A DNA stretch of 51,292 bases from an uncultured Sutterella sp. (lineage in GTDB: Bacteria > Pseudomonadota > Gammaproteobacteria > Burkholderiales > Burkholderiaceae_F): NCBI GenBank assembly GCA_949282745.1, contig CASDQM010000046.1, forward strand, positions 1-51,292, given 5' to 3'. Position 1 is the stretch's first letter. Every line of letters begins with the position of its first letter. Shown piece after piece: positions 7,785 to 16,694 of this stretch. The notes under the pieces are model-generated. The model saw nothing but the letters and a program-made list of their open reading frames with translations, did not search any database and had not been told where the DNA came from. A program made the position numbers and the translations under genes.

Positions 7785-8124
7785 TAGTCGCTTGGTGCTG
7801 AGGCTCTTGTGCGGGGGAATTATAGCGAACTACCGGGGCGGGGCGGTGCTTCCCGTTTTCCCGCAAGGGAAATCCCGATTTTCTAAAGGTTGGTGTCGGT
7901 ACTACACGAAAATGCCGGATTTGTCAAGTTTTTCGACGAAAAGAAACCTTCCGCTTTTGGGAGATTTTCGGAAAACGATTCTGCCGCAATGAAAATTCGT
8001 ATTTTTCGAGAAATGGTATTGTATAGTACCGTTTGCGCAATCCTGCGGGCGACTTCTACAATGTCACCCACAAGAGAGGCGCCCCGCGCCCGTTCATCCA
8101 TTCAACCGTTCGGAACACCCATTA
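7785..8124. other. Intergenic region upstream of serB
   Basis: 340 nt. It begins with the TA duplicate of the insertion sequence. It holds a small GNRA-type hairpin, TTTCCC-GCAA-GGGAAA (7857-7872), and a TATAGT hexamer at 8022-8027 inside an imperfect palindrome (ggta...tacc, 8015-8030) that may be the serB -10 region, without a good -35. No gene is seen. Confidence 0.45.
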
Positions 8125-9051
8125 ATGCCTACCGTCATCATTGCCGGTGCGACTTTCACGCAAGAAGAAGCACAAAAACTCGTCGAACAGATTTTCCCCG
8201 TCAAGGCCCTCTGGCGTCCCCAGGGCAAGGGCTCCGCGCCGATGGCGCGCTTCGAGGGCGTCGACCCGATCTGGGTGGCGACCGTCCTGCCGACCCTTCG
8301 CGTCGCCTTTGAAGAAAAGGAATGGGACATCAACGTCGTTCCCGACGGTCTTTCAATCAACGAATATCGTCTTCTCTGCATCGACCTCGACAGCACGCTC
8401 GTCGAAACCGAATGCCTCGACATCCTCGGCGACCTCGTGGGCCGAGGCGATCAGATGCGCACGATCACGCAGAAGGCGATGACCGGGAAGCTTCGCTTTG
8501 AAGACAGCCTGCGTCAGCGCGTGGAACTCCTCAAGGATTCCCCGGCTTCCATCCTCGAAGAGGCGCTCGCCGCCGTGAAGCTCTCTCCGGGCGCCGAATA
8601 CCTCCTCGACTTCGTGAAGTCCTACGGTCTTGACGTCTGGCTCTTCTCGGGCGGCCTCATCGAACTCGCCGCGCCGATCGCCGAACGTCTCGGCTTTGCT
8701 GGCGCCCGCGCCAACGCCGTCGAAATCACGTCCGAAGGCTTCTTCTCCGGAAAGATCTCGAGCATCAACGACCAGCCCGTCTTCAACGGCGAAGGGAAGG
8801 GCCGCGCCCTTCTCGAATGCTGCTCGCGCCTCGACGTGTCGCCGCGCAAGGCGATCAGCATCGGCGACGGCGCAAACGACCTCGACATGACGAAGCTCGC
8901 GGGCCTCGGCGTGGGCTACCATGCCAAGCCTCTGCTTCGCGGCTCGACCACCTTCCTCGTCTCCTTCGCGGGTCTGGATGCGGTGCCCGCCTTCTTCGCC
9001 GAAGACTGGCAGAACCGCGACGACCTCGTCGACCTGACGCCGCGAAGCTGA
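8125..9051 (+). CDS. serB: Phosphoserine phosphatase
   Basis: 308 residues. An N-terminal regulatory-like region (about 1-80) precedes a HAD-superfamily phosphatase domain: motif I DLDSTLVETE with nucleophile D87 and acid D89, motif II SGG in LFSGGLIEL, the conserved Lys in NGEGKG, and motif III/IV GDGANDLDM. It hydrolyses 3-phosphoserine to serine, the last step of serine synthesis, in the cytoplasm. Motif II is usually SGGF; here it is SGGL, a small change. The downstream gene starts 42 nt later on the same strand with its own ribosome site and may be co-transcribed. Confidence 0.95.
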   Translation: MPTVIIAGATFTQEEAQKLVEQIFPVKALWRPQGKGSAPMARFEGVDPIWVATVLPTLRVAFEEKEWDINVVPDGLSINEYRLLCIDLDSTLVETECLDILGDLVGRGDQMRTITQKAMTGKLRFEDSLRQRVELLKDSPASILEEALAAVKLSPGAEYLLDFVKSYGLDVWLFSGGLIELAAPIAERLGFAGARANAVEITSEGFFSGKISSINDQPVFNGEGKGRALLECCSRLDVSPRKAISIGDGANDLDMTKLAGLGVGYHAKPLLRGSTTFLVSFAGLDAVPAFFAEDWQNRDDLVDLTPRS

Positions 9052-9093
9052 AGGACTGTCTGAAAAAATCTTGCGTCGTGAAAGGAGAAGGGC

Positions 9094-10593
9094 GTGGAGA
9101 AAAAGGTCAATGAAACGGAAATCCGTCACGGACGACATGCTTACCGTTTGACCGCCGCGCTCCTTTCGGGCGGCCGCGAGGCGAGAACCCTCGCGTTGCG
9201 CCCCGACGCCGTCCGCGACGCCTCCCTCAGGGAGGCCGTCGCCGGACTCGCCAAGGTCCGTCCCGCGCCCAAGCCCTGGCAGCGGGAGCTTATGCGCCTC
9301 GGCGCCGTTCTTTCGCAACGGGAGAATCTTGAGGAGGATCTGACGGCGCTCTTCGGTCCCGAAGGGACGCAGGCGGCGCTCGCCGAAGCCTGGCGCCGCA
9401 CGACCACGCCCGAAGCGGACGGGTCGGCCTCCGAATCCGCCTTCCTGCACGCTCTGGGGCTCTACGACGAACTCCCCGTCGCCCTGACGCTTCGTCGGCT
9501 CGCCCGACTCGAAACGCGCGGCGTTATGCCCATGGTGATGACGCACCGCGTGACGGACGCCCGCGTGACGCGGGACGCCGGCAACGGAAGCGTGCGCGTC
9601 ACGAAGGACAACTGGGAGACGAGCGTTCTCTGGCAGACGGGCCGCCGCATGCCCGTCGGACTTTTCGTGATTGAAAACGAGGGCGACGCCCCCGATCGTC
9701 CGACCACGCCCGAGACGCACCCCCTCGATCAGTTTTTCTATTGGGATCACCGCTGGCGCGAATTGGGCCTGCCCCGCAGCGCCCCGATGATCTGGATCAC
9801 GCCGCCCGCGGGACTCACTCCCCAGACGCTTGAACCCTGCGCGCGGTTTCGCTTCAGCTTTACGCTTTCGAACGAATTCGTCGAGAACTTCCCGAGCGCG
9901 GACCCGGCCGATCGGGCCGTGCGCGAAGTGACGGTCCGCTCGGCCGGCAGAGAACGAAAGTTCCTCTCGCACCGCGTCCCCGAAGGGCGCGTCGTGACGA
10001 ACTGCGTGCGAAGCACGGGGGACGCCCTGGCGCTTGACAAAATGCGCCGCAAGACCGAGGCCCTCTGGGACGCCGCTTTTGCGCGCTCCGGGACTCCTCG
10101 GGATCCGGCTCGTCCCTGGATCGGCACGCAGACGGACGCCATGTTGCGCGGACGTCTTTTCCTCGGCTTTCTCACGCTGCTCTTGAGCGAAGCGCTCCTT
10201 GAAGTGCTCCGCCGCATCGAGCGCGAAGGCTCCGCCGAGTCGTCGTCGCTGTTGGACGCCGTGCGGCTTGCGGCCCTGCCCGAACTCGACGACGAAACCG
10301 CGGCGCTTGCGCAGTCCGCGCTCGCTTCGGTCTTCGAGGTGCTCGAGCCGAAGGAAAGGGAAGAGGTTGCGCCCGAACGGACGACGGAGTCCGCGACTTC
10401 CTCCGAAGGAACGTCTCCGGCTCCCGTTACCGCGCCCGCGACGCCTCCCGCCAAGGCCCCCGATCTTTTCGGCGATGAACTGCTTCTCTTCCCCGAGCCG
10501 CCCGAAGCGCATCCCTCGACGCGCGAGTGGCGCCGCAGAGCCCGCCCCAAGAATTCGACTCTGCAGGGCGTTCTCTTTTCGCTTGACGACTGA
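9094..10593 (+). CDS. Uncharacterised protein, possibly derived from an IS4/IS1634-type transposase
   Basis: 499 residues from a GTG at 9094 (AAAGGAG 6 nt upstream). I do not recognise it firmly. The middle and C-terminal parts resemble the layout of IS1634/IS4 DDE transposases. RRMPVGLFVIENEGDAPD sits where such enzymes have a leader to a variable strand, MIWITPPAGLTPQTL sits where they have an xxxDRG motif, and AMLRGRLFLGFLTLLL resembles the conserved helix RGxLFxxFLALLL near the C-terminus. The catalytic Asp positions appear lost. Residues about 425-470 are a Pro/Thr/Ala-rich low-complexity linker before a short basic tail ending in LQGVLFSLDD. Codon use matches host genes, so it is not a recent arrival. 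It may be a domesticated or decayed transposase fold; a fully unrelated protein is also possible. Confidence 0.4.
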   Translation: MEKKVNETEIRHGRHAYRLTAALLSGGREARTLALRPDAVRDASLREAVAGLAKVRPAPKPWQRELMRLGAVLSQRENLEEDLTALFGPEGTQAALAEAWRRTTTPEADGSASESAFLHALGLYDELPVALTLRRLARLETRGVMPMVMTHRVTDARVTRDAGNGSVRVTKDNWETSVLWQTGRRMPVGLFVIENEGDAPDRPTTPETHPLDQFFYWDHRWRELGLPRSAPMIWITPPAGLTPQTLEPCARFRFSFTLSNEFVENFPSADPADRAVREVTVRSAGRERKFLSHRVPEGRVVTNCVRSTGDALALDKMRRKTEALWDAAFARSGTPRDPARPWIGTQTDAMLRGRLFLGFLTLLLSEALLEVLRRIEREGSAESSSLLDAVRLAALPELDDETAALAQSALASVFEVLEPKEREEVAPERTTESATSSEGTSPAPVTAPATPPAKAPDLFGDELLLFPEPPEAHPSTREWRRRARPKNSTLQGVLFSLDD

Positions 10594-10664
10594 CGTCGGC
10601 ACGCAAAAGGCAGCGTCTCCGGCACGCAGAGGTGCCGCCCGCTGATCGCGGATCTCAAAAAATG

Positions 10665-10696
10665 ACGGCTTCCCTGGGTCACCCCGAGGAAGCCGT
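10665..10696. terminator. Bidirectional intrinsic terminator
   Basis: acggcttcc (10665-10673) pairs with ggaagccgt (10688-10696), with an inner gggt/accc. Rightward it is followed by ttcgttctt; leftward it is followed by cattttttg. It serves the gene ending at 10593 and aspA, which converge here. Confidence 0.8.
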
Positions 10697-10716
10697 TTCG
10701 TTCTTGGAGGACGAAA

Positions 10717-12144
10717 TCAGTGCTTGGCGCGGAAGGCCGCGATCGCCTCGGCCATGCGGGCGGGATCCGTCATGAGGGCGGGATCGATCATCTTGTCGGC
10801 CTCTTCAGGCGTCATGAGACCCATGGCGAGCACCGCTTCCTTCACGGTCACGCCGTGCTTTTCGGCGTAGTGCGCCGTCCCGACCCCCTTGGGATAGCCG
10901 AAGGTCGCCGCGACGACGGTCGAAAGAGCAAGCGACGTTTCCGCTTCGTGCGCGCAGCGTTCGCGGTTCGCGACGATGCCTTCGACGCAGTCGCGGCGGA
11001 AAATCACGAGTTCTTCGGCAAGAAGCCCGAGGTTTTCGAAAAGGCACTTGTAGAGGGTCGCGTCCCAGACGTTGAGGTCGAGCTCTCCCTCTTCGTAGGC
11101 GAGCGTCACGGCGACGTCGTTGCCCACGACCTGGTGCGCGATCTGCACCACCATTTCGGGAACGGTCGGGTTGATCTTGCCCGGCATGATGGAACTCCCC
11201 GGCGCGCAGGCGGGAAGCGTGATTTCCATGAATCCCGAACGGGGACCGCTCGAGAGAAGACGCAGGTCCTTGGCGATCTTCGAGAGGGACGTCGCCGCTT
11301 CGCGCACGACGCCCGAGAGAGAGACGAGGAAGTCGGCGTTCTGGAAGCCGTCAAAGAGGTTCTCCATCGGACGAACGTTTTCGCCGAGTTCTTCGGAAAT
11401 CTTGCGGTAGAAGGCGTCCATGTAGCCCGGCGCGGCGCCCAAGCCGGTGCCTACGGCACTTCCGCCCATCACGAGCTCGAAGCACCCGGGGCGAAGCGCC
11501 CGGAATTTGCCGGCGAGACGGAGAAGAAGCGAGGCGTAGCCCGAGAATTCCTGCCCGAGCGTGATAGGCAGCGCATCCTGCCAACAGGTGCGTCCGATTT
11601 TTACGATGTCCTTGAACTCCTCGGCCTTCGCGGCGAAGACGGCGGCGAGCGCATCAAGGCCTTCGACGACTCGGTCGATTTCGGGCGCGGCCGCGAGGTG
11701 CGTGGCGGAGGGAATCGTGTCGTTCGTCGACTGACCCATGTTGACGTGGGTGTTCGGGTGGACGCGGTCCTGGCCCTTGTGACCCGTGAGACGTTCGTTC
11801 GCGGCGTTCCCGAGCACTTCGTTCACGTTCATGTTCAGGATCGTGTAGCCGCCGCCCTGCCAGATGTCGAGCGGGAATTCCGTGTCGTACTTTCCTTCGA
11901 GCGCACGGTCCGCGGCCCAGGCGATGGCGTCGGCGACTTCGGGGTCGAGCGCTCCGATTTCAGCGTTCGCCAAGGCGCAGGCTTTCTTGATTTGGAAGAG
12001 CGCCCTAAAGAGCCCCGGAAAGTGAATGGCGGGGAGTCGCCCCGCACCCGAGACCGCCATCATGCGGGTCGTCTGGATGCCGTAGTAGCGCTCGTCGGGG
12101 ATTTCCATTTCGCCGAGACAGTCGCGTTCAATTCGGGTGGTCAT
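10717..12144 (-). CDS. aspA: Aspartate ammonia-lyase (aspartase)
   Basis: 475 residues, the usual aspartase length. Aspartase/fumarase superfamily blocks are visible: substrate-binding GQSTNDTIPSA (137-147), LGQEFSGY and the flexible signature loop GSSIMPGKINPT (316-327) with the catalytic Ser. It converts L-aspartate to fumarate and ammonia in the cytoplasm, feeding fumarate into anaerobic metabolism. The start ATG has GGAG about 9 nt upstream. The GRT(H/Q)LQDA block reads GRTCWQDA (185-192), an unusual Cys-Trp pair at a position lining the active site, so specificity for a related amino acid (for example 3-methylaspartate-like) cannot be ruled out. The divergent LysR gene is the probable regulator. 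Confidence 0.85.
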   Translation of the reverse strand: MTTRIERDCLGEMEIPDERYYGIQTTRMMAVSGAGRLPAIHFPGLFRALFQIKKACALANAEIGALDPEVADAIAWAADRALEGKYDTEFPLDIWQGGGYTILNMNVNEVLGNAANERLTGHKGQDRVHPNTHVNMGQSTNDTIPSATHLAAAPEIDRVVEGLDALAAVFAAKAEEFKDIVKIGRTCWQDALPITLGQEFSGYASLLLRLAGKFRALRPGCFELVMGGSAVGTGLGAAPGYMDAFYRKISEELGENVRPMENLFDGFQNADFLVSLSGVVREAATSLSKIAKDLRLLSSGPRSGFMEITLPACAPGSSIMPGKINPTVPEMVVQIAHQVVGNDVAVTLAYEEGELDLNVWDATLYKCLFENLGLLAEELVIFRRDCVEGIVANRERCAHEAETSLALSTVVAATFGYPKGVGTAHYAEKHGVTVKEAVLAMGLMTPEEADKMIDPALMTDPARMAEAIAAFRAKH

Positions 12145-12316
12145 GTATGTATTTCTCCGTGTCGTGCATGAGAATGGCGCCGATCATCGCTTCCAAAACG
12201 GGAGGAACAGGCGCGGGCTTTGCCGAAATCATGAGCTTTCCGTTGGGTTTTCGACGAGCGAAGAAACTAAAATCGACGTACCGATGAAGATTTTCTACAT
12301 TTGCGAGGGAGAAATT

Positions 12317-13282
12317 GTGTCCGACGTAAAGGAAAACTATCCGTCGATTGAAGCGTTGCGAGCCTTTCTTCTTGTAGCCGAGACGAAAACGGTGAAGGAG
12401 GCGGCGGGGAAACTCGGGCTCACGCCCTCGGCCGTTTCGCAGAGTCTCTTCCGGCTCGAGAAAGACCTCGGGACCGAGCTCTTTCAGCGCGACGTCCGTC
12501 CCCTGCGGCTCAACGCCTCGGGCAGGGCGCTCGTTCCCGAAGCCCGGGCGATCGTCGCGGCGGCGCGGGCGCTGAAGCACCGCATGACGGCGGATCCGTC
12601 GACGCTGACGCTTCGCATCGGTCTCGGGGAGACGGTGAGCGCCACGGTGGCGCCATGGATGCTCGCCGCTCTCTGGTCGCGCGTGGGAAGGCTCGAGACC
12701 GTGAGCGGTTTCACGCAGCCGCTCGTCACGGCGTTGCGGGAAGACAAGGTGGACGTTGTCGTGACGCCTGAGGGGCTTTTGAATGAAGACCGTTGGGCGC
12801 GCGAGCGCCTTTATGAAGAAGATTTTCTTTTGGTGACGGGAAAAGATGTGCCGTTCCCCAAAACGGCGGAGGCGCTTCGCAAACTCGCGAGAACGCGTCC
12901 GGTCGTCGACTACGGGGAAGGAAGTTCCGACGAGATCGCCATGGACCGCGTGTTGCGGTCCATGAATGCGGAGCCTCTGCGGCGCGTCGCCGTGAGTTCG
13001 AGCCACGCACTCGTGGGACTCATCGCCGAGACGGGCGGTTGGTCGGTTCTGTCCGTGACGAATCTTTGGTGCGGACGGACCTTTCTCGAGGGCGTTCGCT
13101 TCGGACCGCTTCCAGAGGGTAGAAGGCTTCTAAGAACAATGTGGGCGACGGGGGACGCCCTCTGCGCGTCGGACGCCGTGCGCCTCACCGGCGAAGCTGC
13201 GCGGGAGGCCTTTGCCAAGCGCTTCTTGCTGGAACTTGAGCGCACGTCGAAGGAACTCGTACGGTACGTGCGGGTCGGCTGA
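12317..13282 (+). CDS. LysR-family transcriptional regulator
   Basis: 321 residues from the GTG at 12317, chosen because GAGGGAGA lies just upstream and the helix-turn-helix follows directly. Longer in-frame starts give an unusual N-terminus and run into the aspA promoter. The DNA-binding domain (about 8-68) has AFLLVAETKTVKEAAGKLG and SAVSQSLFRLEKDLG. The C-terminal part is the effector-binding LysR substrate domain, rather diverged. It is transcribed away from aspA with 172 nt between starts, the classic arrangement for a LysR protein that controls its neighbour and itself. The inducer could be aspartate or fumarate; that is inference. Confidence 0.88.
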   Translation: MSDVKENYPSIEALRAFLLVAETKTVKEAAGKLGLTPSAVSQSLFRLEKDLGTELFQRDVRPLRLNASGRALVPEARAIVAAARALKHRMTADPSTLTLRIGLGETVSATVAPWMLAALWSRVGRLETVSGFTQPLVTALREDKVDVVVTPEGLLNEDRWARERLYEEDFLLVTGKDVPFPKTAEALRKLARTRPVVDYGEGSSDEIAMDRVLRSMNAEPLRRVAVSSSHALVGLIAETGGWSVLSVTNLWCGRTFLEGVRFGPLPEGRRLLRTMWATGDALCASDAVRLTGEAAREAFAKRFLLELERTSKELVRYVRVG

Positions 13283-13299
13283 GGCGTGAGGTAAAGCGA

Positions 13300-13329
13300 A
13301 AGACCGCCCGGAGTCGTCCGAGCGGTCTT
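13300..13329. terminator. Bidirectional terminator hairpin
   Basis: aagaccgc (13300-13307) pairs with gcggtctt (13322-13329), with an inner cgga-gtcg-tccg. Rightward it is followed by cgtgtttctt. It lies between the convergent LysR and lipoprotein genes. Confidence 0.75.
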
Positions 13330-13362
13330 CGTGTTTCTTGAGGTTTTCCGAAAAGCAGGGAA

Positions 13363-14175
13363 TTACTGCCGCTTGCTCTCGATCGTGAGGCGATAGGCTT
13401 CGCGGTCGTTCACGATGTAGGTGACGGTGTGGCCCGCTTCGACGCTCCCCGTCCAGAGGCGGTAGAGGGACACGCCGTCGTGCGTGAGGTCGACGTGGCG
13501 AAGGTCCTTGGCCGAGCGAAGCGTCTGCAGACCGGAATCCACTTCGGCGTCAAGCGCCGCGAGGGCCTGCGAGCCGTGCGTTTCCTGCATGCGCCAGCCG
13601 GACGTAAGGCGGCTCTGAAGCGAGGCGGCGGGCCAGCTCGCGAGCGTCCAGTCGCGCAGCACGCGCGTGCCGTCCACGAACTCCGGCAGCGTTTCCCCGC
13701 GTTCTTCAAAGATCATGTTTCCGTCAACGCGCATGCTCCAGACGTTCATGCCGAGGGCGTTGGCGGACATCTGCACGGATCCGTCCGAAACGTTCGAATA
13801 GAGAAGGAGCGTCGGGATCGACTCGGGCGCGCCCGCCTTGCGGGCTTCCTCGCTGAAGGAGACCGTGAGTTCGGCCGCGTAGGTGCCCACCGGCGTCAGG
13901 GCGCCCCAGGGCGGCATGAAGGAGGGAAGACGTACGGTCTTTTGGCCGGGCGCCTTCTTTCGCACGACCGGGGCGGGCTTCGTTTCCTTGACGGGGGCGA
14001 CCCGCTCAAAGGGCTTTTCCGTTTCGTAGAGGGCCGCGGGCTTGGATTTTTCTGGCGGCTCGTCCGACGAGAAAAGTCCTCCTTCCCAGACGTCCGAAAT
14101 GGTGGTGCAGCCCGTGGCGAGCGTCACGAGCGAAAGGGCCGTCCAGATGCGGATGCCGGTGCGAGCGGTCAACAT
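13363..14175 (-). CDS. Outer-membrane-type lipoprotein, DUF3261-like
   Basis: 270 residues. A lipoprotein signal peptide with lipobox LATGC puts the lipidated Cys at position 23. Then comes a Pro/Lys-rich linker to about residue 75 and a globular domain (about 85-270) that ends in HTVTYIVNDREAYRLTIESK. The domain resembles DUF3261, a family often found beside MMPL exporters in aryl polyene-type clusters; the assignment is by eye. The gene overlaps the end of the MMPL gene upstream by 7 nt, so both are one operon. A role in receiving or anchoring exported lipid at the outer membrane is inferred. No ketosynthase or acyl carrier genes are nearby. Confidence 0.65.
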   Translation of the reverse strand: MLTARTGIRIWTALSLVTLATGCTTISDVWEGGLFSSDEPPEKSKPAALYETEKPFERVAPVKETKPAPVVRKKAPGQKTVRLPSFMPPWGALTPVGTYAAELTVSFSEEARKAGAPESIPTLLLYSNVSDGSVQMSANALGMNVWSMRVDGNMIFEERGETLPEFVDGTRVLRDWTLASWPAASLQSRLTSGWRMQETHGSQALAALDAEVDSGLQTLRSAKDLRHVDLTHDGVSLYRLWTGSVEAGHTVTYIVNDREAYRLTIESKRQ

Positions 14176-16559
14176 GTAGTTCCTCCTTGAGCGGGCAGCG
14201 TGCGGGGCGTGCCCGGTTGTACGGTGTCAGATCGGCGACGAATGAGGGGCGCCGTCACGAGAATGACGAGAAGGCCCGTCCCGACCGTGGCGCCGAAGGA
14301 AAAGAGGGCGGGGGTCGTGGAGAGGGCCAGAAGGCCGAACGAGGCGAGCGACGTGAGGCCCGAAAGAAGCACGGCCGCAAACGCCCTCGGCTGATCGGGC
14401 TGATGATATAGGAAAATGCCGTAATCGACGCCGAGACCCAGAAGCAAAACAAGCGCCAGAGCGGTAAAAAGCGTAACCGGTTGTCCCGCGATGCCTAGCG
14501 TCGCGAGCGCCGCGGCGATTCCGAGGACGGGCGGCAAAACGGCCCGCCAGGTGTGCCGCCCCATGCGAAGCGACAGTGCGAGCGTCAGAATCGCAAGACC
14601 CGCCGCAAGCCCCTCGAAGATGAGCGTGCGGTAGCGGTTCATCTCGTCCGTCATGAGGGCCGTGAGATTCACGAAGTGCACGTTCGGAAGCGCGACGGCC
14701 GTGAGCGCGGGCAAGTGTTTCGGCGTTACGCCCGAGAGCCGCACGACCGTGACGACGCCGTCTCCGTCCGATGCGGGAAGGAAGGGCGTCACGCGCGCGC
14801 CGAGGCCCGCTTCAATCCAGTCGTCGGGCGTCACGGCGGCAAAGGGCCGCGCGGCGGGCGCGGCGCCGAGAAGTTCGGTGAGGACGGGGGCCGCCGCCTT
14901 GAGCGCTTCGTTGAAGCGCCAGGCGCGTTCTTCCTGCGTCGCCCGATCGGGGACGATCTGGGAGAGCGCCGTCGCCCGAATGCCCGGGACCGAAGAGAGT
15001 CGGGCGAGGAGTTCCTTTTCCGTCCGAAGCGCTTCGTCGAGGGTCTTTCCCGTCACCGTGTAGAACTGCGCGGGCGAGGGAAGAGCAAGGTATTGCTGAA
15101 TCGTCTGCTGATCGTCCACGAGGACGCGCGGGGCGTTCTGCAGGTCGGCGGCGCCGCCCGCCGTTCGAAGGTTCGAGAGCCCCGCAACGAGAAAAATCAG
15201 GACTGCGGCCGCGATCAGGACCGTCGCGAAGCGCGGCGCGTCGGTGAGACGCGGAAGACGGGCAAGGCCGTTGAGGAGCGCCCGCATGGCGGGGCCGTCC
15301 TTTTCGGACAGCAGGAAGGGTGCGCGAGGAAGCACCGTGAGGACGAAGAGAAGCGTCGCGGGCAGACCCACGCCCGCGAGGACGGCGATTTCGCGAAGAC
15401 CCGTCATCGGCGTCGCCGCGAGAATGGCGTAGCCCGCCGACGAAGAGAGCGCCGCCATGACGAGGCTCGGAAAAAGACGGTTGCGGCGTTTGAGAAGTTC
15501 CGACACCGGGGCGGCATGCCCCGCGCAGAACCAGTGGAGCGAATAGTCGACCGCCACGCCGATCAGCGTCAGGCCGAAGACGAAGGTGAGAAGGTGAAGC
15601 GTCCCGAAGACGCCGAGCGACGCGGCAAAGCCCACGGCAAAACCGAGCGAGACGGTGAGGACCGTTCCGACGACCGTTCTCAGGCGCCCGAAGAGAAGCC
15701 AGGCCATCCCGAAGACGAGCGCGCTCGAGAGAACCGCGATGCGGTTCATTTCGGTCTGCGCGTTCTGCGCGATCGCGTCGGTGAAGAGCGGCACGCCCGT
15801 CGCGTGAAAGACGGGCGTGAGACCCGCGGCGCGGAGTTTCTCGGAAAAGGCCGTCCGCGTTTCTTCAAGAAGCGCCGTGATGCGGCCTTCGCCCGATTCG
15901 GCCGAAAGCGCGTCCGCGTCGAAACGAAGGAGATACAAAGGCGCTTCGCCTTCCAGTCTCAGAAAGCCCGACTCTTCGCGTACGGGAAAGGTCTGCAGGA
16001 GCGAAAAGAGGGTTTCGTCCGCAAAACCGTAGGGATCGCGGTCTCGCCCGAGCCAGTGGGGCGCGACGGGATTCATGAGGCCGGATTCCAGCATTGCGAG
16101 AAGCTTTTCTTGACCTTCCGCCGTCAGGGCGCCGGAGGGGTTGCGGGGAAGGGTGGCGATCTCGTCGCAACGTGTCTGCGTGAGAAGCGAAGCGGCCTTG
16201 TCGCGAAGCGCGTCGGTCGCGCGCACGACGGGAGCGGGAGCCTTCGTGAAGAGTCCGCTTTCTTCGAGCGATTTTTCCGCGTCGGCCAGCGCTTCGCGTA
16301 CGAGCGCGGGATCGGCGTCGACCTCCTTCGCACCGGCTACGAGAACGGTCGCGCGGCGGTTTTCCTCCGTCACGGTTTGACGAAGCGTCTTCATGACTTC
16401 CGCCGAAAGCCCCGTCGAGTCGGCCGCAAAGAGACTCAGAAGGTCCGTCTCGAACCAGCGGCCGACGGGGTGCGTCAAAAGGACGCACAGGGTTGCGGCG
16501 AGCACGAAGAGCGGTGCAATGAGCTCGGGCAACGATCGTTTCGAAGTCGACTCGGACAT
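14169..16559 (-). CDS. MMPL/RND-family exporter
   Basis: 796 residues from the ATG at 16559. Upstream in-frame starts at 16592 and 16637 exist; none has a good ribosome site, and the longest lies inside a hairpin. The architecture is a duplicated RND half: a first TM (LIAPLFVLAATLCVLL), a large periplasmic loop (about 55-250), a five-TM cluster with GVAVDYSLHWFCAGH, then a second TM, a second loop and a final five-TM cluster with LGLGVDYGIFLYHQ. The GVDYxxxxxH motif in both halves is the MMPL/COG4258 hallmark. It is a proton-driven inner-membrane exporter of lipids or hydrophobic products. The downstream lipoprotein overlaps it, and a lipid A-modifying fusion gene lies upstream. Confidence 0.85.
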   Translation of the reverse strand: MSESTSKRSLPELIAPLFVLAATLCVLLTHPVGRWFETDLLSLFAADSTGLSAEVMKTLRQTVTEENRRATVLVAGAKEVDADPALVREALADAEKSLEESGLFTKAPAPVVRATDALRDKAASLLTQTRCDEIATLPRNPSGALTAEGQEKLLAMLESGLMNPVAPHWLGRDRDPYGFADETLFSLLQTFPVREESGFLRLEGEAPLYLLRFDADALSAESGEGRITALLEETRTAFSEKLRAAGLTPVFHATGVPLFTDAIAQNAQTEMNRIAVLSSALVFGMAWLLFGRLRTVVGTVLTVSLGFAVGFAASLGVFGTLHLLTFVFGLTLIGVAVDYSLHWFCAGHAAPVSELLKRRNRLFPSLVMAALSSSAGYAILAATPMTGLREIAVLAGVGLPATLLFVLTVLPRAPFLLSEKDGPAMRALLNGLARLPRLTDAPRFATVLIAAAVLIFLVAGLSNLRTAGGAADLQNAPRVLVDDQQTIQQYLALPSPAQFYTVTGKTLDEALRTEKELLARLSSVPGIRATALSQIVPDRATQEERAWRFNEALKAAAPVLTELLGAAPAARPFAAVTPDDWIEAGLGARVTPFLPASDGDGVVTVVRLSGVTPKHLPALTAVALPNVHFVNLTALMTDEMNRYRTLIFEGLAAGLAILTLALSLRMGRHTWRAVLPPVLGIAAALATLGIAGQPVTLFTALALVLLLGLGVDYGIFLYHQPDQPRAFAAVLLSGLTSLASFGLLALSTTPALFSFGATVGTGLLVILVTAPLIRRRSDTVQPGTPRTLPAQGGTTC

Positions 16560-16610
16560 GGTTCGGGAGAAAAACGGTGGGAAAGGGGACATTTTATCGG
16601 AAGACGAAAA

Positions 16611-16665
16611 TTCGGGCCGCACCGCCCCCTTTCCCAACCAATCCGTCGGAGCGATGCGGCCCGAA
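16611..16665. terminator. Inverted repeat between the fusion gene and the MMPL gene
   Basis: A perfect 11-bp inverted repeat, ttcgggccgca (16611-16621) and tgcggcccgaa (16655-16665), with a 33-nt spacer. Leftward it is followed by ttttcgtctt, so it can act as a terminator or attenuator after the PAP2-EptA gene. It also makes the most upstream MMPL start (16637) unlikely. Confidence 0.6.
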
Positions 16666-16694
16666 GGCCGGAGGTAAGTTTTGGGCGAGAAACC

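Noticed and set aside
8353-10602. 749-codon minus-strand frame across serB and the following gene
   Set aside because: It spans two genes and an intergenic gap in antisense; composition is typical of noise.
10720-12171. 483-codon open frame opposite aspA
   Set aside because: A shadow frame; the minus-strand product is an unmistakable aspartase.
16637-16637. TTG start at 16637 for the MMPL gene
   Set aside because: It lies within an 11-bp inverted repeat that looks like a terminator and would add an unusual N-terminus before the first membrane helix.
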